Shown here piece by piece: positions 1 through 6,054 of a DNA stretch of 6,061 nucleotides (the first letter of the stretch is position 1; the number at the start of each line of letters is the position of its first letter). The position numbers and the translations under genes were made by a program. The notes below the pieces were generated by a model that saw only the letters and a list, made by a program, of their open reading frames with translations, made no database searches and was not told the DNA's origin. The DNA is from Planctomycetota bacterium. Lineage in GTDB: Bacteria; Planctomycetota; PUPC01; JACPCR01. The DNA is taken from positions 1-6,061 of the forward strand of contig JASLXP010000253.1 in the NCBI GenBank assembly GCA_030740295.1, read 5' to 3'.

Positions 1-49
1 GGCTGGGCGGATAGAACGGTTACTAGATAGAGAATCCAAGGAAAGTTCT

Positions 50-409
50 TCATGTTTGATCAGCACTTTGTGTTGAGTGCGGCTGGTCCTTGAACAGCTC
101 GGATTTCTTCAAAGGAAGGACTTCCGCCGCTAAAGAGAGGACACCAAACAGAATGACCAGAATCGGCACTTCCAAATTAGTATCGATTCTGCCAGTCTGG
201 CGTAACAGCGAGCAGGCAGAGCAGCCGATAAGAAAGAGCCCGACGATGAAAGTAAATCTATCTAATCCCAGCCAGAAAAATGGGGCAATTCCTGCCCCAG
301 CAAGCGCCATAGTCCATAGCCAATCCACGTTGGGAAACACTTCAAGAGTATTCAACAACCACCCGATCCCCGTAAGAATAATCAGGATGGGGCCTATGAT
401 TTTTTTCAT
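50..409 (-). CDS. Small four-helix membrane protein, LiaI/LiaF-like (DUF5668-like)
   Basis: The 119-residue product is mostly hydrophobic, with likely membrane segments at about residues 4-20, 30-48, 52-69 and 80-98 and a short polar, probably cytoplasmic tail (101-119). The N-terminal pattern (Gly6, a Leu/Ile run, Leu18-Leu19, then a polar turn and a second helix) resembles the small membrane domains found in LiaI/LiaF and DUF5668 proteins. Residues 6-38 align without gaps to 57-89 (offset 51), sharing Gly, Leu, Ile, Leu, Thr, Asn and Gly positions, so the protein looks internally duplicated. LiaF-type proteins modulate envelope-stress signalling in Firmicutes; that role here is only inference. 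The start lies 2 bases past the stop of the upstream HtrA-like gene, with a GGAG 11 bases before it inside that gene, so translation is probably coupled. It is the last gene visible in the unit. The gene is real with good confidence; the family call is moderate. Confidence 0.75.
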   Translation of the reverse strand: MKKIIGPILIILTGIGWLLNTLEVFPNVDWLWTMALAGAGIAPFFWLGLDRFTFIVGLFLIGCSACSLLRQTGRIDTNLEVPILVILFGVLSLAAEVLPLKKSELFKDQPHSTQSADQT

Positions 410-411
410 CG

Positions 412-1401
412 CTAATCAAGCTCCAACTCTATAGACAGAATATTCTGCTTCCTCTTGACAAGGACGTTAATCTTGTCACCTGGTTGATGCTGACTTATTA
501 CATCCCTGAAGTTTTTACATGAGCCAATAAACTCTCGCTCGATGAATAGAATCAGGTCGTCCGGCTGGAGCCCTGCTTTCTGGGCGGGGGATTTCTTCTC
601 AATTTCATCGATATAGGAAGGAGTACCTCTTAACACGGAGGGCACCAATACGATGCCGTGCCGACCGGCCGTGCCTTTCCGCTCCGCGGGGCGTGTTATT
701 TCCGGTGAAGACGGGATAGAGGTCTCCCCGGCGACTGCGCGCGCCACCAGAGGCGCCAACACCGCTGCTGGGACGGCATAATTCAACCATGTGTTTGTAA
801 GCTTGCTTTTCAGCTCTTTTCCTACCATTCCGATGAGATCTCCTCTCCCATTGGTCATTGTTCCACCACCTGCACCGGGATTATTGGTTATTCCGTCTAT
901 CAGGTAGACAGCACCCTGGTAAGAAGATTCGAACACGCCACGCCTTGCCTTCAGGTTTGCAGTGGCACTGATCACACCGTGCATCACAGTAGGCTTCTCA
1001 TTTCCAGTGGCCACCCTGTATGCATTACTGAAAGACAGAACCCATTCTCCAGGCTTGGCTGCAGGTGCTTTCTTTATGCTGTAAAAGGGCAAATCCTCCG
1101 CCTCTATCTTTATGACTGCTGCTTCAAGCTCGGTGTCGACTAATTGCAGTGAAGCCTTAAACCTCTGGCCGTCGTCCAAAACGACGCGCAGTTCATCAGT
1201 TTCCAGGACATGATTCCATACAGTCAGAATATGCCCTTTCGGTGAAACAATAATCCCTGAGGAGTAGGCGTGCAGACGCTTAAGCCCGCCAGCGCCAAAG
1301 ATTTTCACTACTTTGGGCCACGTTTTTCTGCATGTCTCAGCAAAGTCACCATAGACGGTAGAAAGCGACAGACAGATTAGAAGGAGCGCGTTGCGTTTCA
1401 T
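412..1401 (-). CDS. Exported HtrA/Deg-like pseudoprotease with C-terminal PDZ domain
   Basis: This 329-residue protein begins with a signal peptide (Lys-Arg, hydrophobic core 5-16, likely cleavage after Gly18), so it should act in the periplasm. Residues about 25-225 follow the trypsin-like fold of HtrA/Deg proteases, and about 250-329 form a PDZ domain. Two triad positions are altered. His64 (WNHV) is kept; the Asp position before AVIKI is Glu93; and the usual GNSGG motif reads G-A-G-G-G, with Gly178 in the Ser position (codon GGT, one transition from AGT). It should not be a working serine protease. The reading frame is intact, and the surroundings of the dead site (NNPG before it, a GDLIGM strand after it, then NTWLNYAVP) are well formed, suggesting a selected non-catalytic role such as substrate binding or control of the active paralogue. 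The start is 5 bases beyond the stop of that protease gene, implying coupling. Fold call is strong; function is inferred. Confidence 0.88.
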   Translation of the reverse strand: MKRNALLLICLSLSTVYGDFAETCRKTWPKVVKIFGAGGLKRLHAYSSGIIVSPKGHILTVWNHVLETDELRVVLDDGQRFKASLQLVDTELEAAVIKIEAEDLPFYSIKKAPAAKPGEWVLSFSNAYRVATGNEKPTVMHGVISATANLKARRGVFESSYQGAVYLIDGITNNPGAGGGTMTNGRGDLIGMVGKELKSKLTNTWLNYAVPAAVLAPLVARAVAGETSIPSSPEITRPAERKGTAGRHGIVLVPSVLRGTPSYIDEIEKKSPAQKAGLQPDDLILFIEREFIGSCKNFRDVISQHQPGDKINVLVKRKQNILSIELELD

Positions 1402-1406
1402 GAAAA

Positions 1407-3167
1407 TCAGTTTTTCTGTTCCAGAGGCTTTATGCTGACCTTGCGCACAGAGAATTTGCCTATGAACTCATCCCCTACTCTAGCAAGGAAGGAGCTTGGC
1501 AACAGGGTTTCAGAGATCGGTCTATAGGGACCGAACAGGATTTCATAAGGATCTGAAAAACTGTCAAAAGCAACTTCCAGTATACGAAGTGCACCGGATT
1601 GGGGGTCAAAATACCAATGGACAACAACAGCTCCCTTCGAGGAAACAAGTAAATCGCATTCGCCAAACGGCGTGGGGACACGGCCATCATAATGGAAGTT
1701 CTGGAGAGCTTTTTCGCCGGTCAGCAGGAAACGCCGCCAAAACATCAAAGATCGCAGGAGGGCCGTCCCATCATCACCGGAAGGCCCCCATAACGACTGT
1801 TTGTCCACAATGAAATCCATGTCTGCGATTCTCATCGTTCCGGCATCATCATTCATCTGAAGATTGAATCGGGCCCTGCCCGCCCTGCCTGCAATATTCC
1901 ATGCCACAGCCGGATCGGATTTTGTCCGATACTTAGCAAATGCCTCCATGACTCGTTTCTGTTCTTTGATGTTAAACGCGTAGTTTGAGAAGCCAGGCTT
2001 CTTTACCACCAGTTTTTTGGCTTCACTCTCGTTCTTTTTCTTTGCGGCTTCTTTTTGCAGATGTTCCTTCAGTTCACCTTTGTCGAGTTCTTTCAATTTG
2101 CCTTTTTCGAGCTTTTTCAGGTTGGGCTTTGGAATGTTCCTAGGTATCGGTTTCCGTTTCTTTCCGGCGGTGGGATAATCCCAGTTTTGGCCATGGACAC
2201 CGGACAGGCGTACCATGGCGTCGATCTTTTCGGTACCGCGATGGAGGACAACATTCACGCGCCAATTGGCGGGCAGCGTGCCGAGCACATTCTTGAACTC
2301 ATTGACTGTCGTGATTTTCTTACCAGCCAGTTCCACGACTTCGTCATCGATACGGATGCCTCGCCGGTAGGCATCCGCATCTACTAGCACTTCTCTGACG
2401 ATGACGCGGCCATGTTCATCTGTGCCGACTGTGGCGCCCAGAGTGGCGTGGTCGACGACGCGCCCGCCTTTCAGGGCATAAAGAAACTTTTTAATCTGAT
2501 TGCTTGATATGGCGTACCCGAAACCGGAGTTTACCCGGACCCGCTTCTCGAAAGAGATGCGCCCGTTGATACCAATAATCTCTCCGTCCATATTGAAAAG
2601 GGGGCCGCCGCTGTTGCCCGGATTGATAGAGGCATCGACCTGAATGCAGTCGGGGTATTCCAGCAATCCCTTGCCAGCCGGGTATTGGTAACGGTGCAGC
2701 CCACTGATGATGCCGAAAGTAACGGTCGGCGTGAAATCCGTAGCCAGGAGAAATGGATTTCCCATGGCGAGAGTCCACTCTCCCACCTGCAGTTTGTCGC
2801 TGTCGCCAAGCACTGCGGAAGGGAAGTCATCCCTGCCTCTCAGCTTTATTACCGAGATATCGCCGCTGGGGTCGATGCCTGCGATCACTGCGTCGTAGAA
2901 TTTGCCGTCAGGAAGACCACATTTCATTTCGTCACCCGCGCCGGAAGTCACATGATAATTCGTCAGCGCATAGCCTTCGGGGCTGATGAGGACGCCTGAA
3001 CCGCCTCCGCCGCCGCCTTTGGCCATGACCGCGACTACAGCAGGGGAGACTTTCTTAATGACTTCGATTCTGTCCTGTTCAGCTTTCTTGACCGCTTCAG
3101 ATACATCTGCACGCAGTGCTGCGAAAGGAAACAGGATACCCAGAGAGGCGATGATGATCTGGTGCAT
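1407..3167 (-). CDS. Exported HtrA/Deg-type serine protease with PDZ and extra C-terminal domain
   Basis: The 586-residue product has a signal peptide (core about 4-18, likely cleavage after Ala20), a trypsin-like domain (about 35-230), one PDZ domain (about 238-323), a Lys-rich linker (about 335-392) and a further C-terminal domain (about 395-586). The triad is intact: His72 in TNYHV, Asp103 in SGDISVIKL, Ser186 in NPGNSGGPL. HtrA proteases degrade or refold damaged envelope proteins. The C-terminal domain is not part of standard DegP/DegQ/DegS; its late beta-strand pattern (WYFDPQSGALRILEV, then a tyrosine- and proline-containing strand) resembles LolA/RseB-like folds, an impression only. 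I chose the ATG at 3167 because it puts the signal peptide at the N-terminus. A GTG at 3332 would add 55 residues encoded by repeat-like intergenic DNA. No Shine-Dalgarno sequence precedes 3167; the heptamer array occupies that place. It heads a tight unit with the two downstream genes. Confidence 0.92.
   Translation of the reverse strand: MHQIIIASLGILFPFAALRADVSEAVKKAEQDRIEVIKKVSPAVVAVMAKGGGGGGSGVLISPEGYALTNYHVTSGAGDEMKCGLPDGKFYDAVIAGIDPSGDISVIKLRGRDDFPSAVLGDSDKLQVGEWTLAMGNPFLLATDFTPTVTFGIISGLHRYQYPAGKGLLEYPDCIQVDASINPGNSGGPLFNMDGEIIGINGRISFEKRVRVNSGFGYAISSNQIKKFLYALKGGRVVDHATLGATVGTDEHGRVIVREVLVDADAYRRGIRIDDEVVELAGKKITTVNEFKNVLGTLPANWRVNVVLHRGTEKIDAMVRLSGVHGQNWDYPTAGKKRKPIPRNIPKPNLKKLEKGKLKELDKGELKEHLQKEAAKKKNESEAKKLVVKKPGFSNYAFNIKEQKRVMEAFAKYRTKSDPAVAWNIAGRAGRARFNLQMNDDAGTMRIADMDFIVDKQSLWGPSGDDGTALLRSLMFWRRFLLTGEKALQNFHYDGRVPTPFGECDLLVSSKGAVVVHWYFDPQSGALRILEVAFDSFSDPYEILFGPYRPISETLLPSSFLARVGDEFIGKFSVRKVSIKPLEQKN
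2064..2111 (-). repeat. 24-base tandem duplication encoding an 8-residue Lys/Glu linker repeat
   Basis: Two adjacent 24-base units (2064-2087 and 2088-2111) match at 19 of 24 bases. In the protease they encode LEKGKLKE and LDKGELKE (residues 353-368), and a third diverged copy may follow. The segment lies in the charged linker between the PDZ and C-terminal domains and probably forms a helix or flexible spacer. Such in-frame units can change linker length by slippage. Confidence 0.7.
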
Positions 3168-3209
3168 TGTTCGTGATTCGGGATTCGGGAATTGGGATTC
3201 GGTATTCAA
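3168..3209. repeat. Degenerate 7-base tandem array (GATTCGG-type) upstream of the HtrA gene
   Basis: Units fall on an exact 7-base period on the plus strand: TGTTCGT (3168), GATTCGG (3175), GATTCGG (3182), GAATTGG (3189), GATTCGG (3196), TATTCAA (3203). Three are identical and the flanking ones decay. The array touches the protease start codon and fills the ribosome-binding region. It may be a dispersed non-coding repeat; its origin cannot be told from this window. Confidence 0.7.
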
Positions 3210-3324
3210 TTCAAGGTTCAAGATCACTGACTCGCAACCTTGAAGGGCGTCTCTTTGATCCTGATGCTGGCACATTGAGCCCGTAAAATCACCTGTTACG
3301 TCAGGATTTGCGGCTGGCATATTT

Positions 3325-3345
3325 GCTGACACCGGCCGGTTCAGC
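3325..3345 (-). other. Stem-loop overlapping the glycosyltransferase stop codon
   Basis: GCTGA at 3325-3329 pairs with TCAGC at 3341-3345, enclosing the perfect palindrome ACCGGCCGGT (3331-3340), with one unpaired base at 3330. In the minus-strand transcript this gives a GC-rich stem of about 8 pairs around a GGCC loop, directly at the stop of the glycosyltransferase. There is no U-run after it, so it is not a classical intrinsic terminator. It could be an RNA 3'-end stabiliser or a factor-assisted terminator separating this gene from the HtrA unit. Confidence 0.4.
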
Positions 3346-4420
3346 CGCTTACCAGTTCTGTATAAAGCGACTCATAACGCTCGACCATCCTTTCCATGGA
3401 ATACTCTGATTCCGCCCTGTGGCGTCCTGCCTGTCCCATTCTGGAACGCAGCTCAACTGAAGCCGTCAGCTCATTCATGGCTGTAGCCAATGCCTCTGCA
3501 TCATCCGATGGTACGAGAAAGCCGGTCCCACCTTCCTCGACAATTTCCTTTGTGCCATCGATGGCAGTGCCGACGACGGGCAGGCCCGAGGCCATGGCTT
3601 CAAGGACGACATTCGGCATGCCTTCCCAATCGGAGGCGAGGATGAAAGTATCTGACCGAGCGAGCAGACCCGGCACGTCTTCCGTTGCGCCGATAAAATC
3701 CACCCGATCGGCGATGCCTTCTTCGGTTGCCAGTTTCTGAAGATCGTCCCGTAGCGGTCCATCACCGGCAATGACTCCACGAACTCTTTGCTTCCGTTTG
3801 CTGAGGATTGATAGAGCCTTAATGAACAAGTCCATTCTCTTCTGAGACGCAAGTCTCCCAATCGTGCAGAAGCAGACCTCCTCCTTCGCGGTATGTTGTT
3901 TCGGTTCGAAAAGAGAGACGTCTACTCCGTTTGGAATCACTGCGAGTTTCTTCCTGTCGGCCCTGGTTTCGCTGGCCACGAATTCTCGAATCGCTTCGCA
4001 ATTTCCAACGATGCGGTGAGTCCAGGGGGCCAGCAACCTGTCGGTCACTTTGTATGGCCAGGTTTTCCAGGAATCCACTGCCCTCTCAGCGGCAATCCGG
4101 ATGGGCACGCCCGCCAGGATTCCGGCCACTCGCCCGTAGGCGTTCGAGGTGAACATCCATGTATGAAGGATCTCCGGCTTGAACTTCTTCATCAGCTTTC
4201 GCAGCCGCAGCACTGCAAACGGGTCAGCCTTGCCTGACTTGCCAAGAATTTCATAGGGCACTCCCGCATCCTTGAGGGCGGCCTCGTGATGCCCTCCACG
4301 AGTCAGACAGATGAGGTGCGGCTCAAAGCGGCTGCGATCCAGGCGCGTGAGCAACGCGGTCAGTTGTCCCTCCGCTCCGGCCCTGTCGAGCGTGGCAATG
4401 ATGTATTGAATGCGTGTCAA
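3341..4420 (-). CDS. Glycosyltransferase family 4 (GT-B fold), probable cell-surface glycan synthesis
   Basis: This 359-residue protein has the full two-domain layout of GT4 retaining glycosyltransferases. The N-terminal acceptor domain (about 1-175) starts with a beta-strand followed by the Gly-Ala-Glu loop (AGAEGQL). The C-terminal donor domain (about 180-345) has IGRLASQKR (187-195), whose Arg189 and Lys194 match the nucleotide-sugar phosphate-binding positions, and the E-x7-E motif Glu266/Glu274 in EGMPNVVLEAMASGLPVV. Such enzymes move a sugar from a nucleotide donor to a growing surface polysaccharide, lipopolysaccharide or lipid at the cytoplasmic side of the membrane; donor and acceptor cannot be told. 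The start is a TTG: an in-frame TAA lies immediately before it, so no earlier start exists, and the next residues fit the family N-terminus. A weak GAGA lies 6 bases upstream. It diverges from the ABC ATPase gene. No other glycan genes are visible, so its pathway is unknown. Confidence 0.92.
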   Translation of the reverse strand: MTRIQYIIATLDRAGAEGQLTALLTRLDRSRFEPHLICLTRGGHHEAALKDAGVPYEILGKSGKADPFAVLRLRKLMKKFKPEILHTWMFTSNAYGRVAGILAGVPIRIAAERAVDSWKTWPYKVTDRLLAPWTHRIVGNCEAIREFVASETRADRKKLAVIPNGVDVSLFEPKQHTAKEEVCFCTIGRLASQKRMDLFIKALSILSKRKQRVRGVIAGDGPLRDDLQKLATEEGIADRVDFIGATEDVPGLLARSDTFILASDWEGMPNVVLEAMASGLPVVGTAIDGTKEIVEEGGTGFLVPSDDAEALATAMNELTASVELRSRMGQAGRHRAESEYSMERMVERYESLYTELVSG

Positions 4421-4488
4421 TTATGGTCTCGGGAGTTGTGCGGCATGCAGATGTTCAGACATTACCCAGCTATGAGCAAGTGTTGGTG

Positions 4489-4500
4489 GATAAACTTATC
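4489..4500. promoter_or_regulatory. Possible operator: inverted repeat GATAA-AC-TTATC
   Basis: Two perfect 5-base arms separated by 2 bases lie about 58 bases upstream of the -35 box of the ABC gene promoter and about 69 bases before the glycosyltransferase start. Position between divergent genes fits a regulator site, but short AT-rich inverted repeats arise often by chance. Confidence 0.2.
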
Positions 4501-4558
4501 GGAAACCACGCCGAGACTTTGCATCCAGCCTCGTCCGTCACGCATGATTCACGCCCCG

Positions 4559-4586
4559 TTGACATCCCTAACCCACTCCGTATAAT
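4559..4586 (+). promoter_or_regulatory. Sigma-70-type promoter for the ABC ATPase gene
   Basis: A perfect -35 hexamer TTGACA (4559-4564) and a perfect -10 hexamer TATAAT (4581-4586) are separated by 16 bases, one short of the optimal 17. Transcription should start near 4592-4595, leaving a leader of about 125 bases before the ATG at 4719. Both boxes matching consensus predicts strong, housekeeping-type expression unless a repressor acts here. Confidence 0.8.
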
Positions 4587-4635
4587 CCGCCGCCTTTGTG
4601 CGCAAGTCCCTAAACAGACGGAAGTTCGGTATCAG

Positions 4636-4658
4636 AAAGTGGGGAGGGCGACCACTTT
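4636..4658 (+). other. Leader hairpin presenting a GGAGG sequence in its loop
   Basis: AAAGTGG (4636-4642) and CCACTTT (4652-4658) can form a 7-pair stem around a 9-base loop GGAGGGCGA. The loop carries the only good Shine-Dalgarno-like sequence in the leader of the ABC gene, but it is about 70 bases from that gene's ATG. It sits 8 or 9 bases before a TTG opening a 16-codon frame. This could control translation of the leader, or be incidental. Confidence 0.35.
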
Positions 4659-4707
4659 GAAAATAGCAATTAAACAGGCTGCCGAAACCGAAAATTCCAC
4701 CCCCTGA
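4657..4707 (+). CDS. Possible 16-residue leader peptide upstream of the ABC ATPase
   Basis: A TTG at 4657 follows the GGAGG at 4643-4647 at good spacing and opens a frame encoding MKIAIKQAAETENSTP, ending at TGA 4705-4707, 11 bases before the ABC ATG. The ABC gene itself has only pyrimidine-rich sequence just upstream and no ribosome-binding site, so coupled re-initiation from this small frame is conceivable. A GTG at 4639 in the same frame would give 22 residues. I recognise no family, and a frame this short is expected by chance, so this is a hypothesis. Confidence 0.22.
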   Translation: MKIAIKQAAETENSTP

Positions 4708-4718
4708 TTTTCATCACT

Positions 4719-5834
4719 ATGGCCAGAGTAGATATAGACAAGGTAACCAAGATATATCCCGGTGGGGTCACCGCGGTGGACGAGGTCAGTCTGGAAATTC
4801 TTGACAAGGAATTGCTGGTCCTCGTCGGGCCTTCAGGTTGTGGAAAATCAACCACGCTGCGCATGGTCGCGGGTCTTGAGGAGATCACCGACGGCACGAT
4901 CATCATCGAAGACCGGGTGGTGAATGACGTGCCACCAAAGGATCGGGATATCGCCATGGTGTTCCAGAATTACGCCCTCTATCCCCACATGACGGTCTAC
5001 AAAAATATGGCATTCGGTCTCAAGCTGCGCGGCTACCCTAAAGCCGAGATTGAGGAGCGGGTTCAAGACGCTGCCAGAATACTCGGCATCGAGGAACTGC
5101 TCGAGCGCAAGCCGAAACAGCTCTCGGGCGGTCAGCGCCAGAGGGTTGCAGTCGGCCGGGCGATTGTGCGGAAGCCGAAGGTTTTCCTGTTCGACGAGCC
5201 ACTCAGTAATCTGGATGCCAAGCTCCGCGTCGAGATGCGCGCTGAGCTCAATAAGCTGCACAACAGCCTGCAGACGACCATGATATACGTGACCCACGAC
5301 CAGATAGAGGCGATGACGCTCGGAGACCGCATCGTGGTGATGGATGAGGGTAAGATCCAACAGGTCGCTGCTCCCATAGAACTTTACGATTACCCGGTCA
5401 ACCTGTTCGTGGCCAGTTTTATCGGCACGCCTCCGATGAACTTTATTGAGGGCGAGCTTCGAAGCGAAAACGGCACCATCTGGTTTCAGAGCAGTAATGC
5501 CCGTCTGGCCATGCCGGATAACTACAAGGAAAGCCTGGAGGCCGTCAGCGGAAAAAAAGTAAGCCTCGGTGTCCGGCCTGAGGGCCTCCGCGAAATCGGC
5601 AGCAATGAAGCGGAAGAGGGAACAACATTCAAGGCAACCGCCGATGTGCTCGAGCCGCTGGGGGACCAGACCGTGGTCTACCTCAGTGTTGGTGAGTCCG
5701 AAATCATCGCACGGATCGATGCCCATTCGAAGGTTGGCCTCAACGACGAGGTCGAGATGGTTGTCAACATGCAGAAGGTTCACGTCTTTGATGAAACCGG
5801 CGTGAATCTGACAGCATCCGTGCGCGAGAGCTGA
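4719..5834 (+). CDS. ugpC: ABC importer ATP-binding subunit, MalK/UgpC (CUT1 sugar-uptake) family
   Basis: This 371-residue cytoplasmic ATPase would power a carbohydrate or glycerol-phosphate importer through two copies docked on membrane permeases. All nucleotide-binding motifs are present: Walker A GPSGCGKST (37-45), Q-loop Gln83, signature LSGGQ (135-139), Walker B VFLFDE with Glu160, D-loop SNLD (163-166) and switch His193. A C-terminal regulatory TOBE-type domain (about 235-365) with FIGTPPMNF and VRPEGL motifs, plus the total length, matches MalK/UgpC/MsmX proteins rather than short ATPases. Substrate cannot be decided by sequence; the symbol follows the usual family name and is not evidence for glycerol-phosphate. 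No permease or binding-protein gene is in the window, so partners may lie to the right or elsewhere, as with the shared MsmX/MsiK ATPases. The ATG follows a consensus promoter but has no Shine-Dalgarno sequence. Start is set by the typical family N-terminus. Confidence 0.93.
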   Translation: MARVDIDKVTKIYPGGVTAVDEVSLEILDKELLVLVGPSGCGKSTTLRMVAGLEEITDGTIIIEDRVVNDVPPKDRDIAMVFQNYALYPHMTVYKNMAFGLKLRGYPKAEIEERVQDAARILGIEELLERKPKQLSGGQRQRVAVGRAIVRKPKVFLFDEPLSNLDAKLRVEMRAELNKLHNSLQTTMIYVTHDQIEAMTLGDRIVVMDEGKIQQVAAPIELYDYPVNLFVASFIGTPPMNFIEGELRSENGTIWFQSSNARLAMPDNYKESLEAVSGKKVSLGVRPEGLREIGSNEAEEGTTFKATADVLEPLGDQTVVYLSVGESEIIARIDAHSKVGLNDEVEMVVNMQKVHVFDETGVNLTASVRES

Positions 5835-5892
5835 CGCACATTGCCGCCTGCACGTTCGCGGGGCAACTTGTGATCGCGCATCCAGGCGTCCA

Positions 5893-5923
5893 CACACGAC
5901 AGAGACAGGAAAATCTGTGTGTG
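5893..5923 (+). terminator. Stem-loop after the ABC ATPase gene, possible terminator
   Basis: CACAC (5893-5897) and ACAGA (5899-5903) pair with TCTGT (5914-5918) and GTGTG (5919-5923), giving a 10-pair stem with one bulged G and a 10-base loop. It lies about 60 bases after the stop codon. No T-run follows directly; six T residues occur only at 5950-5955, so intrinsic termination is uncertain. Confidence 0.3.
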
Positions 5924-6047
5924 CCGAGGCTTCTGGCTTTGAGCACATGTTTTTTGTGAATTTTGCAGTTTCAGCATGACAGGCGAGAGCAACAGGCAAC
6001 GTTAGAATTTCGCCCCTTGTAATTGCTACACAAGGTCCCAACTAAAG

Positions 6048-6054
6048 AAGGAAG
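6048..6054 (+). promoter_or_regulatory. Shine-Dalgarno-like site at right edge, next gene probably just outside
   Basis: AAGGAAG is the best ribosome-binding-like sequence in the 227 bases after the ABC gene. The window ends 7 bases later without a start codon, so a plus-strand gene may begin immediately beyond. A -10-like TAGAAT at 6003-6008 has no matching -35 at proper spacing. Otherwise I see no gene in 5835-6061. Confidence 0.35.

Larger units (their letters stand above)
4421..4718. other. Divergent intergenic region between the glycosyltransferase and ABC ATPase genes
   Basis: These 298 bases hold the regulatory DNA of two divergent genes. On the plus strand there is a consensus promoter (4559-4586) followed by a leader of about 125 bases with one hairpin and a possible leader peptide. 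The left half (4421-4558) has an inverted repeat at 4489-4500 and a small ATGT/ACAT pair at 4451-4462. I see no convincing minus-strand promoter for the glycosyltransferase, no tRNA, and no riboswitch I recognise. The open frame crossing the region (4414-4707) has no coding character. Confidence 0.6.

Noticed and set aside
412..1401. Reading the second HtrA-like gene as a decaying pseudogene
   Set aside because: Frame, signal peptide, conserved fold segments and PDZ domain are intact and both neighbours are tightly spaced; only catalytic positions differ.
2055..2387. 110-residue plus-strand frame rich in Phe
   Set aside because: It is the complement of the Lys/Glu-rich linker and PDZ-coding region of the protease, so its composition is a by-product.
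3168..3332. N-terminal extension of the HtrA protease from a GTG at 3332
   Set aside because: It would bury the signal peptide 55 residues inside, and it translates the heptamer array and intergenic sequence.
4414..4707. 97-codon plus-strand frame before the ABC gene
   Set aside because: It spans the consensus promoter and starts inside the divergent gene's start region; no coding character. Only its last 16 codons are kept as a possible leader peptide.
5841..5866. Hairpin TTGCC / GGCAA just after the ABC stop codon
   Set aside because: Short stem with a bulge and no following T-run; weaker than the stem-loop at 5893-5923.
6015..6035. Inverted repeat CCTTGT / ACAAGG near the right edge
   Set aside because: Six-base arms with a 9-base loop and no T-run; too weak to call a terminator or operator.
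4848..6041. 397-residue open frame antisense to the ABC ATPase gene
   Set aside because: It mirrors the coding frame of a clear MalK/UgpC gene with every motif intact; its translation has no recognisable family features and it runs through the downstream intergenic DNA.
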